Of a stretch of DNA of 64,000 nucleotides, positions 1 to 9,902 are shown in pieces. The position numbers were made by a program, and so were the translations under genes. The stretch's first letter is position 1. Each line of letters starts with the position of its first letter. The notes under the pieces are model-generated. The model saw nothing but the letters and a program-made list of their open reading frames with translations. It ran no database searches and was not told the origin of the DNA. This DNA is from Schistosoma haematobium (taxonomy: Eukaryota; Platyhelminthes; Trematoda; Strigeidida; Schistosomatidae), in the NCBI RefSeq assembly GCF_000699445.3, contig NC_067195.1, positions 13,514,787 through 13,578,786 of the forward strand. Direction: 5' to 3'.

Positions 1-98
1 TTGCAGAATATCAGATATACTGTAATGTTTGTTCATTTCATAGTTTTTACTTGAAACATAAAAGTTGTCTTACGAAGTCTAATCTTTTCTCTTTTTAC

Positions 99-191
99 TT
101 GAGTACAGTTGACAAACGTTGCTGTTCATTGGTCGTTCGATCTATATCCAATCGAGATAGCTTCCCTCTCTTATTAGAAGGCAGATCACCC
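99..191 (-). CDS. Candidate exon 6 (weak)
   Basis: If the AG at 193-192 is the acceptor and the GT at 98-97 the donor, a 93 bp exon follows exon 5 in the correct phase. It encodes a polar, charged segment (about 30 residues, including LSRLDIDRTTNEQQRLSTVL) that could open a coiled coil. The acceptor has no pyrimidine tract, so phase compatibility and composition are the only support. Confidence 0.28.
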
Positions 192-1089
192 CTTATCCCT
201 CACCAATCGTCGTTATTCTCGAACTCAACTCTATACAAACTACAACACGAACAAATTAAACTATACCCTATTGTATAACAGAATAATGACTGAAGAATTA
301 AACTTATCGTCAAATAGGTGAACAGTAAGTTGATTAATGAATGAATACATGCTACAGTACATATATGAATCAAGTTGTAAAATGAAAGAGAGAGGAAGTG
401 GCTAGTGGTAGACAGAAATATATATATATATACAAAGAGACTAAAACTCCTTTTTTTCCACAGTGCACAACACTTACAGATAGCCCAAACTGTACCTAAC
501 AAATAATGAATACAGTTGAAATGATGTTGGTTCAAATGAAGTGAGTGAACAAAAAAAGAAATCTGTTAAATAAAAATGTTTGTTAACAATTAAAATAAAT
601 CCATCCTTATATTTAGAATCAGTACTTATTTGACACAGATTATTCGAAAAAATTGACAGTGCATTAGTAGATAAGTTTCAAAAAGATTGAGTTTGCTTTA
701 TTTGAAATTCGTAAAAAAAATAAGAATTTATTTTGTACAACTTTCAGAAATCATCTAAAATTTGTTTCTGAGAAGAGAAGCGAAGGGCCAACTATCAAAG
801 AAAGTTTGAATATCCATTCCTCACCCCTAAAACAGAATAAATAGACTTTTGCACCAATCTGCTACTTGACTACTAGATCAATCAACACGTACTATTTAGT
901 TTAGTCTGAATAATTGTTTGCTCCATTAAATTTTATACATATTCACAGGTTTACTTTCTGTGAAATGTTAAATCCTCTACAGACCCAATCATCAATTTAC
1001 AAATGATAATATATTTGATAAAACAGCAAAACACATGAAACACAGTTATATTTCTATGTTTAGAAAAAGTCAGATTACATACAAATTGT
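192..1089. other. AT-rich, probably intronic; nothing recognised
   Basis: The sequence is AT-rich with a short TA run at about 418-435. One good-looking minus-strand acceptor near 832 leads into a hydrophobic open stretch without a donor, so I did not call an exon. If the gene continues to the left, this is intron. Confidence 0.4.
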
Positions 1090-1260
1090 TAAATATAGAT
1101 AAAACAATAGGACGGAGTTGATCTGAAAAATGTGATGTATTTGCGCTACATATTTCAAACAATTTGATCACATATATATTTGTTCTTCGAAATTTATAGA
1201 GCAAATATATCACATTTTTCAGATTAAATTCGTCTTTCCATTGTTCTATAGAAATTTATA
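1090..1260. repeat. Imperfect foldback (inverted repeat) element
   Basis: The sequence around ATCTGAAAAATGTGAT at about 1130 recurs inverted at about 1215. Similarity extends over roughly 70 bp per arm (about 1090-1163 and 1189-1258), leaving a short AT-rich centre. Single-stranded DNA or RNA of this stretch would form a long hairpin. It resembles a small foldback or MITE relic inside the EF-hand gene's intron. I cannot identify target duplications. Confidence 0.55.
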
Positions 1261-1518
1261 AAAGGGACTAATTGGTTTGAATTGTTAGATAGTCGAATAA
1301 AAATTTGATTAGATTACCCCGTTTACTCTAATTTAACTCACTTTACTAAGTGATAAATCAGTGTACGCGGCTTTAAGTCCTACTTTATTTGTGAGAGCTA
1401 TTGATACTACCTGACCGCCCTAATGGGATTTTACTTTGACGTGTTCTCATTTTGTTTCTCAAGAATGAAGAGAACCAATGAGTAGGAAACTACAAAAGAG
1501 AAAAAAGTAGGAACTTAC

Positions 1519-1566
1519 CTATGCTTTGGCCAACTGCTTCTAATCTCACCCCGTTGCAAACGGGTA
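1519..1566 (-). CDS. Exon 5 (short, provisional)
   Basis: A 48 bp stretch ends at a near-consensus donor (CATAG followed by GTAAGTTC). It starts after the acceptor AAGTTGTAG, which gives the phase needed to follow exon 4. It encodes TRLQRGEIRSSWPKH plus flanking split codons. The acceptor lacks a good pyrimidine tract and the frame stays open for a few codons upstream, so the left boundary is less certain than the donor. Confidence 0.5.
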
Positions 1567-4500
1567 CTACAACTTATGTAAAGCAATTTCAAGTTTTCGA
1601 AACAGGTCCAATCATCAACAATGCGGCCAAAATAGTGGTAATTATAGTAATAATAGCGACAACAGAAGTAGGCGAATAATCATCATTATTATTGATACAA
1701 TGATGAAATCACCCAGCGGCAATGACAGGTATGAATCGGGTTAGACAAACATAAGCAATAATGATGATAATAATGGTAATAACAGTGATTAGATTGTGAG
1801 TTGTCGAAGAGCAATACAGCAAACAGTGTTAGAATTATTTGATTCATTTTGTTTTTAAAGAAAAACGAAAAAAAAGTCAAATATGAGGTTTAATCATAAG
1901 AATAATGAATTTCAAATTTAGGGTTAAACCATGGTACGAGTATAGTACTTAGTGAACAAAGCTATCATTGTACTTAACAGTGATAAAAAGTAAACTACCT
2001 GGATGAGAAACTATAGTTAAGTTAGAAACAAATAAATAAATAAATACATTTCAATTAAGCTGTAATATATATATATGATTTAGTATGATTCATGAAGTTA
2101 CAATATATTGTCTCAAAATCTGTTATTCGCTTGAGTATTTTGGGCAGGATTGTACAGGCTGAACATGCTATTTTCCAAGAGTATTCACTCGATTATGTCA
2201 AACGCTTGTCAAATCCACACTTCCTGTATCCCCAAAAATTGGTTTTGACTTCAGTAAAGTAAATCAAGATGATCTATTTGACAATATACTCATTCCTTGA
2301 TACCCAAACGAATATACGTTTTACACAATATATGATGTGAGTAAACAACGATAAGGTGAGCTATATTTATTATAGAAATTACCAGATTACGATACAAAAG
2401 GTGTTGATATCTCAAGTTATAAAGTTGCTTTTTAGACATTTTAATAAATAAGAAAATGCAAGTCGCTGAAGCAAGTTGCTTTTTGCGTTACATATGGTGA
2501 ATAAACTCGCAGTTACGGTTCCAATAATAAATATCAAACTCAAAGATATTTCAGTTTGCACTCTTCATCTAATGAGTACTTCATGTATCACGTAATAATG
2601 AGTATCGGCACAATGGTGAATTGGCTGTGATCAATTCGACACCACCAACCTATGAAACACTACACACTTATAATGGTAGACAGTGAAGAATATGCTGATT
2701 ATTGATCAGACTATATGGAGCAGAACAGGATAAGATAGCGTTGATGGATCTACTCATTTCATAATTATTTTCCTAAATCGTGGTTTTTTTCATTACTTGT
2801 TGTTACTAGTTTTCTTTTTATTACCCAAACTTATCTATGAGAGATAAAATCTAACCCATCTCTTTAGAACTCCAATATTCCTTCAGTGAACCAAACACCG
2901 ATCAAGTAATTAAATAATTACTTCGTGAAATTAGGTAATGGTATGAAAAAGATATTCTTATCGTAATATGACTTATTTGCACAATAACATCAACCAAAAC
3001 ACACTTTTACTAAAGCCGGATATTAAACATAAAAGAACCATGGAAAAAACAACACGAGAGACAAACACATTAGCCTACTTGTTTGGTCCATCGGCGCTTA
3101 AGGCAGAGTCAGTGTCAATATCAAATAAAGTTGGATCGTGCATATGCACACCACTATCATCAGTCTGAAATTCAAAAAAATATAACTACAACTAGTAACT
3201 GTCTAAAACTAAAGTCAATCACATAGTGTAATAAACAACAACGAAATCAATTTCAATCACAAGTGATTTTTAAAATGTGACTGTGAACTTGTATCATCTG
3301 AAGTGACTGGGGTCACTTGTTCTTGTTCAAATAAACACGTTTTGTTTAGCTGCAAAATATAGTAAAATAGGCAAATGCGGGGCTATGTCTTGAGTATGAC
3401 TAAGTCCTTGGGGAAACTTAAGTTCAACCTAATAACAGTGAATTCCCACAAGTTATCCGAAAACCCCATCCGTCCAAAATTAATATCACATTAAATAAGG
3501 ATGGCCAAATATATATATCATTGTGGAGATAATCAGAGTTTGCAACACTACATTTTAAACCCTACACTAAATATAATACACACTTTATATATCATATATA
3601 TATATATATATCATTCTAACAACAATACGGATTCGGTTACCTTGTCATAAACAACAAACTTCGAAGCTTATATCCTTTAGTTTGAAGCTCAATGCACAAT
3701 CTTTTTATGTTATCATAGTAAAGATTATGATATCTGAGAAATCTCAAGATTTCATCACCGGCAGCGGAATCATCAAACAGAATCACTGTTCGAATAGTAT
3801 ATCTCTGTTATTTACAGTTGAACAAAGTGTTCCTTATAAACAGAAATGCATGACCAGTGAGCATTTAATTAGTTTCCATAACAATATTTCATGAATATAA
3901 TGAGACGAATGAGTGATCTTGTTACGCGTACAGTACTAGGTAAGTCTCAAATTGGTAAATTTCCAAACCTCCATTAGGTAACATGGTTGGGAGACATGTT
4001 GAACACAGAGGTTCAACGCTCATTACGAAGCGTTACGCTGACTAACATAGGAGTCGGCTGAAAAAGCTTTAAGGGAGGCCAAGCAAAGACATGTCATCAG
4101 TCCATGAAGCTACAGAATATCGGACTGTCATGTGCCTTGATTTATATACTTTATGGTTTAAGACATAATCTTTCATCGAATCTGAAGACCTTGAGTTATA
4201 CGACTTAGAATCAGTCACAGTGGTATAGATATACTCAATTACTACTTTCCGGTATTATTTCGTAACTCTGGACTACTAATTCATTTTCTTCACTTCTGAA
4301 ATGTAGCCTTTTGGCCTATGTGTGTCGCCATTAATTTACTTTCTCTTTATAGTTAAGAAAACTAACAGTTAACTAAAGTATAAGTAAGGTGTATTTGTAT
4401 TACGCTCATATGATTTTTATTTGTTTTTAACATGTACAAGAATGGGGATAAAAAGCGTAAGTAGATCAAACAATCGTCTGAGAAAACGTATGACCAATGA

Positions 4501-5027
4501 GTAATGGGCAAATTCACTAATAACACACACAACGTATTCAGTAGCGTCACAGGCTATACGTACAGCACACAACAGACAACAATATGAGGACAAAACGTAC
4601 CTTGTTCTCCAAACCGTCTGAAAGGAAGCTCGACCTTACAGATGCGTTTTGCCCATCTGAATTCCTAGATAGGGAATTTGAGTGCTTTGATGTACTGTCT
4701 TCATCAACTAATTGTATACTATTGAGATGAAAGGAACCTTACAGTTTATGTTTCCCTCAAAAGCCTTCTTAAAATCTTCATAATGTATAATTCCGTCATT
4801 TTCTGGATCTAAAGTCTGCACTACTTTCATGATATCCTGTACACGTATTAATAGGTAAAAAAAGCAATTACGTTCGAAGAAAGTGATGATCGCCTTTCTC
4901 CATCAGCTCCACATGAATTATAAAATTCTTTAAAAGTTGATACGAATTGCTCCACAGTAATATATCCCTTATTTTCCGTGTCCAAGGCTTTGAAAACTAG
5001 AACTAGAGGATCATCCGTCATTTCCAT
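1519..5027 (-). CDS. EF-hand protein, Rab11-FIP3/4-like (five exons, 3' end not found)
   Basis: This gene-level entry joins exons 4872-5027, 4743-4836, 4601-4707, 3079-3164 and 1519-1566. Every junction has GT..AG ends and the reading frame is kept throughout. The product starts with two EF-hands (loops DTENKGYITVEQ and DPENDGIIHYED), followed by a Ser/Asp-rich linker. The spacing, and the pattern of a helix, LDP, G.I and then EDF in the second hand, recall the paired EF-hands of Rab11-family interacting proteins 3 and 4 (Drosophila Nuf). These are effectors that link Rab11/Arf6 recycling endosomes to motors and cytokinesis. The Rab-binding coiled coil that would prove this is not visible and should lie beyond the left edge. 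The first two introns are 35 nt and the later ones about 1.4-1.5 kb, which fits the schistosome trend of tiny 5' introns and long 3' introns. The gene model is well supported; the family name is an inference. Confidence 0.7.
1567..3078 (-). other. Intron 4 (1,512 nt)
   Basis: This is AT-rich sequence between exons 4 and 5. It holds short ATG/TTA-rich simple stretches around 1680-1800 and nothing recognisable as a gene or mobile element. Confidence 0.45.
3079..3164 (-). CDS. Exon 4, acidic linker
   Basis: This 86 bp exon lies between a strong acceptor (TTTGAATTTCAG) and donor GTAGGC. It encodes 28 residues plus two bases in phase with exon 3. The segment MHDPTLFDIDTDSALSADG is acidic and hydrophobic in alternation and could be a short linear binding motif. 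Both splice sites and the open frame support it; its function is not evident. Confidence 0.7.
3165..4600 (-). other. Intron 3 (1,436 nt)
   Basis: The intron runs from donor GTACGT at 4600 to acceptor TTTGAATTTCAG ending at 3165. It contains ordinary AT-rich sequence with a short TA run near 3594-3612. I see no mobile element that I can name and no further open exon. Confidence 0.55.
4601..4707 (-). CDS. Exon 3, Ser/Asp-rich linker
   Basis: This 107 bp exon completes the split Phe codon and adds 35 residues before donor GTACGT. The segment begins DEDSTSKHSNSLSRNSDG and is strongly biased to Ser, Asn and Asp, as expected for a disordered linker after EF-hands. It keeps the frame from exon 2 and ends in phase 0. 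It has no motif of its own. Confidence 0.72.
4708..4742 (-). other. 35-nt spliceosomal micro-intron 2
   Basis: Donor GTAAGGTTCC and acceptor ATACAATTAG on the minus strand are again exactly 35 nt apart. An earlier AG within the intron (CAATAG) is unusable because it brings in a stop codon two codons later. The intron splits a Phe codon after its first base. Confidence 0.78.
4743..4836 (-). CDS. Exon 2, second EF-hand
   Basis: This 94 bp exon encodes 31 residues plus one base. The loop DPENDGIIHYED has acidic residues at positions 1, 3 and 5, Gly at 6 and Ile at 8, a good calcium-binding pattern except for Asp in place of Glu at position 12. The preceding helix reads IMKVVQTL and the following one FKKAFEGNI. 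The LDP and EDF motifs around the loop are what suggested Rab11-FIP3/4 over calmodulin, whose EF-hands are more regular and come in fours. Confidence 0.82.
4837..4871 (-). other. 35-nt spliceosomal micro-intron 1
   Basis: The minus strand shows donor GTAATTGC, a T-rich run, and acceptor CGTGTACAG. Removing these 35 nt joins exon 1 to exon 2 in phase 0 and brings the two EF-hands into one frame. Reading through shifts the frame, because 35 is not a multiple of 3. Confidence 0.8.
4872..5027 (-). CDS. Exon 1, start codon and first EF-hand
   Basis: The exon encodes 52 residues from ATG at 5027-5025 to a donor at 4871-4870. The first EF-hand occupies about residues 10-37, with loop DTENKGYITVEQ. 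Loop position 5 is Lys and position 12 is Gln instead of Asp and Glu, so calcium binding is probably weak or lost. A Ser-rich tail (ERRSSLSSN) precedes the donor. I chose the ATG because an in-frame TGA lies 14 codons upstream and because tiny introns follow at once, which is typical of a schistosome 5' end. An alternative is an internal exon using the AG at 5032-5031. That would add one Ala codon and imply further exons to the right. Confidence 0.75.
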
Positions 5028-6312
5028 CGCCTTATTTGGAATACGTAACCCAACAAATCAAACTGACGCACTGAGTCAGTGCATCAATTCAATTTCCAAT
5101 ATCATCAACATCTTTATCACAAACTTGTATAAAGCAGTTGTTTTTTTAGCTGGATTCTTCCTGTTTCGGTATGCTTACCGATATTTGTTGAGGACTGCTG
5201 AATAGTAGTCTAGCCACTCTAGTGGTCTGTTTCAAGTCCGTTTGGTAGTTATTTTTTATTTATATGTCTTGTAGTTTATGTGTGTGCTTGTCCCAGAGAA
5301 AAATGGTTTCTGGATACCAGAAGATAACAAATTACCAGTCAAGAGGTTGACTTAAGGCAATGTGAATATAGTAAAGTGATAATTCAACCTCTGAGAGATT
5401 ACTGTTTCAAGAACAAACAAATAATTTGCTTAATTGATAATGTATAAGGAGACGGAGTTAGGAGAGTAATAAGAACGACAAGGGCGAAAGCAACCGAGAT
5501 GAGGAGTAATTAACGATATGTAGCTCAACGAGAAAAATCCCAGGGTTTTATGCCTATCACTCACTTGGTTCCACGTCTCTTCACTTGGTCCTAGATATTT
5601 GCGTCTCTTTTGAAGAAAGAGGATGCCATGACATTGTGAACTTTAAGGTGAGGACTTGTTCACGTTTTACATAGTATTAAGAAAGCCCTGATGTGGTTAC
5701 GCATAATTGTTCTTACATAAACTAGTGAGTTGCGTTTTGCTTGTTTGCATCTTCCGTGTAGTTTGGGCCGGTGTCTTAGTTCTCCGTGATTCCAAGACCC
5801 AAACCACGCTCTAAGGAAACGATCGGGGGCGGATTTGCGTTGATGATGTAAGTGGTTTGTGTAAGATCCATTTTGAATGTTTTGTGTGTTTGTGAAAATC
5901 CCTCCATGTATATACTTGCACTTTGTTCCTATTGATTCCCTTAGTTGTACACTGTTGTCTTTTGATTACATTTGAATTGTTAACACTTGTATTTTTTATT
6001 GTAGTTTTTGTTTTTCTTACGCATTCACTAAGTCTGTGTTTCTTCCCGAACTGCATCTGTGTTGTTTTACTTGACACTTGTTCTTGGTGGTAGCCATATT
6101 GATTTGCTCCTCCTTTTGTGTGTTCTATCCAGTCAGGATAGAATAACGTTCATTTGTTGTGACTGGTAATTTTCCCTCAACTTTCATCAACTACTTTATT
6201 TATTGTAATTTAGATTTTATTGATTGAACAATTATTGGTTGAATAGCCGGGTGGTAATATTTGTTTAGGTAACGATTTACATTTAAATTGATGATGAATT
6301 ATAGAACCGCTA
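5028..6312. other. Upstream flank of the EF-hand gene; no feature recognised
   Basis: This interval should contain the promoter or 5' untranslated exon of the minus-strand gene ending at 5027. It is moderately AT-rich with a slightly more GC-rich patch near 5760-5830. I see no convincing TATA box and no repeat I can name. Confidence 0.3.
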
Positions 6313-6379
6313 TTTACCTGATTACTTGTTTTGATTTCGACGGGAAAGGGCGCTTGTCTAACGTACCTGGAAGGCTATT

Positions 6380-6568
6380 CAGCAGTCCAAACCGTAGTTT
6401 GGATCTTACACTCAGGCATCTTCCTAGAGATCCTACATTTCTGAGCTTGGGTAAGAGCGTATTGTAGGAGGTCTTATCAAAAGCTTTGACAAAGTCGACT
6501 AGAATAGCATATACTGGTTTTACAATGCTGAGCAACTGGACACTGCTAGCAGAAGATCTGTCACTCAT
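6380..6568 (-). pseudogene. Reverse transcriptase fragment, CR1/SR1-like non-LTR element
   Basis: About 60 residues on the minus strand include VDFVKAFDKTSYNTLLPKL. This is the motif A region of a non-LTR reverse transcriptase (F.KAFD followed by N.LL.KL), with the catalytic Asp present. The CR1-type elements of schistosomes (SR1, Perere types) have this form. Neither the motif B GVRQG box nor the YADD box follows, so the copy is a short relic. It is too small to assign to a family with confidence. Confidence 0.55.
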
Positions 6569-6569
6569 G

Positions 6570-7200
6570 ACAAGCCTTTCCGAAAATATTGTTTTTCACT
6601 GTATAACACATTTCCATTGTACTTTCGAAAATTTGTAACACAAAACTCGTAGAGTTAAACAGTGTAGAGCTTAATGGATATTTGATGAGCTCTGTATTAT
6701 ATGATAGGGTGGCCGTTGCATCCTTTTAATACGATGGTGATCTGCCCTAGCTGAGCGACATTTCGATTATAGTTGCTAGCGCGGCAGCAACGCACATCGG
6801 GAGTTATCTCAGTGGTCGGTAATGTAGTTCATCGGTCTAGTTCATTTTACTGTACTCAAAGAACTCAACGCTTTAGTATTTTGTAGCTAAGGTCCAAGTT
6901 GAGTAAGTGATATAATAACATTGCTTTTAACCCTAGCTCTTAATTTAACATATGCTCATGGGATAAAAGAAAAGCTGAGAAAACCATTATGGCAAGTAGT
7001 TGGTAAAAAATCGAAGAAACAGCGACTTCAACATTCCAGAGAGTCCTTCGCCACTGGAAGCACCAGATGTTGGTGTGCGTAAGGAGCACCTATAGATGCC
7101 ACCCCACTAACTTAAGAAAGACCTGAGAAAGTGTGAGAACTATAGTTTATAACCCTAATGTTTGTACCGAGAAACGTTTTCGACAAAGTGCTTGTGATCT
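6570..7200. other. Intergenic, nothing recognised
   Basis: The sequence is mixed in composition and somewhat more GC-rich than its surroundings near 6710-6830. I see no open frame or repeat that I can support. Confidence 0.3.
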
Positions 7201-7226
7201 AATTGAAAGACTAAAATGTTTTGAAT

Positions 7227-7378
7227 TATTTGAATTATAGCAAGAACTAAGAGTTCCAGAAATAACGCAATTGGATTAAGAAGTAAGACACAAGCACAAG
7301 CGAATGTATTGTATTTGGAATTCGAAATCGAGCATTCAACACGTAAAAAGGTATTATTAGTTCGTTCAAACACCACAT
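7227..7378. repeat. 150 bp dispersed repeat, copy 1
   Basis: This stretch is nearly identical to 7964-8113 and clearly related to about 8690-8853. Shared landmarks are GAACTAAGAGTTCCAGAAAT, the run around GGAATTCGAAATCGAG, and the end GTTCGTTCAAACACCACA. Open frames on the minus strand are also alike in the two best copies but lack any protein motif. I read this as a short non-autonomous repeat. Confidence 0.75.
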
Positions 7379-7963
7379 CCGCCACAGCTTAAATAGAAGT
7401 ATAAGTGTTTGTAATCGGTTGTACGTCTTCTTGTTAAGTTCATCCTCAGTCTGTCCGACATTGTATTGGATAAAAACTTTGTAGTATCTAGAATGTGCTG
7501 ATTAGTATTGGAATTAACAAACGAAATCGGAACAGACTCACCTGGAATTGTATACAACCAGCATGTTGGTTTTGTAATGATATCATTAATATCTAGAATT
7601 CGAACCATAGATTTTTCAACACTATCCTCCCTCACGAAATAACGTTGGATCTTTATATGCCAAAGTTATGAATAATGTGGCTTCATTTAAAACATATTTC
7701 TCACATTGTTTAGAGTAAACATTAGAACTGTTTTTGTGATAAGGGTAAACAGCAGTTGATACGAAATCATCCGAAATGTAATCAAACTCGAGGTCACTTA
7801 GTACTCGTGCTTCGCATTGAGCAGGTTTTTCACATGGATCAAATGCATTATGAGGATAGGTAATTTATGATATGACATCAGGATTTGATTCTTCTGAAAT
7901 ATTCTTATGAAATTCATTAGGACTGTCATTGCAGAGCGTAGAATCGTTAGAAAAATCAGCATT
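7379..7963. other. Spacer between two repeat copies; nothing recognised
   Basis: This is unique-looking AT-rich sequence between copies 1 and 2 of the 150 bp repeat. A minus-strand open stretch at about 7366-7635 has no motif I recognise. Confidence 0.3.
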
Positions 7964-8113
7964 TGAATTATAGCGCGAACTAAGAGTTCCAGAAATAACG
8001 CAATTGGATTAAGAAGTGAGACACAAGCACAAGCGAATGTATTGTATTTGGAATTCGAAATCGAGCCTTCAACACGTAAAAAGGTATTATTAGTTCGTTC
8101 AAACACCACAAAG
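7964..8113. repeat. 150 bp dispersed repeat, copy 2
   Basis: This copy is in the same orientation as copy 1, 737 bp away, and differs at only a handful of positions over about 150 bp. That suggests a recent duplication or two insertions of one young source. Similarity falls off at both ends at about the same points as in copy 1, which defines the unit. Confidence 0.75.
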
Positions 8114-8223
8114 ACTCAGTAGAATATCAACAATGAGACCAACAAGATTGATTATCTACCGACTGAGATGCGACGCGAAGGATTGATTTTGCGCAATCGG
8201 TTGAATGGGACTAATCACTTTAC

Positions 8224-8264
8224 TGTAATAAGAAGACGAAGATTATCTTCGTCTTCGTATTACA
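8224..8264. repeat. Near-perfect hairpin, 19 bp arms
   Basis: The arms are TGTAATA plus GAAGACGAAGA and their complements, separated by one A/G mismatch and a three-base loop (TTA). It stands alone, just left of the RTE fragment. There is no T-run, and a bacterial-style terminator would be meaningless here. Confidence 0.7.
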
Positions 8265-8299
8265 TTGTCGTAACCACTATACATCAAATTCCCTGATTA

Positions 8300-9083
8300 T
8301 AAGAGTGTAGATAGGAGACTTAACTCAAAGTCCTTCATGAAGGAAAACTGACAGATGCAGATGTGAATGAACAGGTAGCCAAAAAAGGGCACCATCCCTA
8401 TAAATGGAGAATATCCGAAGATCAAAACAACTGTCAATCAACACCAGATTCCACATTTTTAGTGAAGATGTCAATACCGTTCTATTGCATGGAGCTGAAA
8501 CGTAGAGAACTACTACAACCATCATCCAGAAAATATACGTACTTGTAAACACCCCTCTATACAAGTTACTTCAGATTCGTTGGCTGGATACGATAAGCAA
8601 CAATCCACTATGACAGAGAACAATCCAGATGCCAGCCGAATAGGAAAATAAAAAAGGAGCTGGAGGTGGATAGGACATTGTGATATTTAGAAGTATTAGA
8701 ATTGTCGTGCGAACTAGAAATCCCCTAAATTGTGCAAGTTACGAAGAATAAAACTAGATGAACACAGATGAACGTATTGTATTTTAAATTAGAAATCAGG
8801 CGTTCATCAAGTACAAAAGAATCATTAGTTCATACGAACACCACAGTCACACTCTGCGGAAATCACCAATCTGCAACACGAGGTAAGCCTGAACATGGTA
8901 TCCTGACAGCAAGAGTCGAAAAGACAGATCAAAGAACATGTTTCGCCGAAAATTGGAGTCAAACATCAATAGAATGAAAAGCATTTAGCAACAGCTGGAA
9001 AGAAGAGTCGAGAAAAAAGTTGGTTAGCGACTCCTGGCCTATGATGTATGTCAAACGAGGTGTAACAGGCGTAAGTAAGTAGT
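8300..9083 (+). pseudogene. RTE-clade (SR2-like) retrotransposon, deleted 3' fragment
   Basis: Broken frames match the reverse-transcriptase C-terminal region of the better RTE copy at 36.8-39.0 kb: an SVDRR remnant, LHEGKLTDA, then SKQLSINT, LLHGAETWRTTTTII, IRWLDTISNN and the terminal NRRK before the GTAAGTAAGT tail at about 9066-9080. The catalytic FADD segment is missing, because sequence joins directly from LTDA to DVNEQ. A related ~150 bp repeat sits inside the element at about 8690-8853. Multiple stops and shifts make it non-functional. Confidence 0.75.
8690..8853. repeat. 150 bp dispersed repeat, copy 3, inserted in the RTE fragment
   Basis: This is a diverged copy of the 7.2/8.0 kb repeat. 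Shared elements include GAACGTATTGTATTT and CATACGAACACCACA. RTE-coding similarity stops just before it (WIGH) and resumes just after it (at the RKSP-like region), so the repeat is an insertion into the older RTE. Confidence 0.6.
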
Positions 9084-9902
9084 AAGTTGTATGATCCCGT
9101 ACTACAAAGATGCATACAATTATAGAAATAAATTAACATTGAATTATAGCGTTTCCTATCAGTTGATCCAATGGGATCTATGATGGTCAATAAATTACAA
9201 GAAGAGGTAATGAACAGTTACACCAAATAAGATAAAGCAAAATAAGCAATCGGAGCAAGAGATCATTACAGCCACAACACATATGAACTAAATGACCATG
9301 ACTAAACCTCATGACGTCCTAGTCATTCGTACGAAGTGAACGATAAATTATCACAATCGGTTGTAAGGAGTCAAAGTGATATCCAAAACTCATACTGTAA
9401 TGTTGGACACAAAAATCACAAGTAAGAAAGAGAATTATCTACTTTGAACTAGCTCAATAAAAGAAACTGGACAAGATGAATAAGAAATAGAAGAAACTAT
9501 GATAATATGAAAGAAGTAATGCACGAAAAAACTTCTTACACATTCTAAGTGCTATCAACAATGTCGTACTACATACAATTTTCAATACCTTTATATACTG
9601 TATGAATGATGTAAAATTAACATATGAAATCCAGATTTACGAAATCCCGGGTTATACAATAAAACAAGGATGCGAGACCAAATATATGCCAGACATATTC
9701 TGAACCAGAACATCGACTGAGTACATTGACAAGAGCGTGGATGGTCAGGTCAGCTTTCGCCAAGGTTGACTGAAGTCGACGGTACCAAACGGGTGATGAT
9801 CGGAGGCGTGGGCTCAGGATACAAAAAAATCAAAAAAAGGGAAAAGGTGTAGCATGCATGTAGTATAGGAATAGTCCTACACCGTATCCGTTGATTGCGC
9901 GG
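9084..9902. other. Intergenic; possible remains of a Gypsy 3' end
   Basis: The right part (about 9640-9902) follows the integrase stop codon of the Gypsy element. It is less AT-rich and may contain an LTR remnant starting near TGTAGGACTATTCC on the minus strand. There is no second copy in the window to prove an LTR. The rest shows nothing I recognise. Confidence 0.3.

Noticed and set aside
765..833. Minus-strand acceptor (TTCTGTTTTAG) followed by an open stretch in the right phase for the EF-hand gene
   Set aside because: The peptide is hydrophobic, ends at a stop, and no donor site follows.
7155..8109. Paired similar open frames (ERTNNTFLRVE...) as a small gene family
   Set aside because: The similarity covers only the 150 bp repeat and is equally strong at non-coding positions; a third copy is an insertion in an RTE.
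9640..9902. Gypsy 3' LTR
   Set aside because: The position is right, but no second copy exists in the window, so an LTR cannot be shown.
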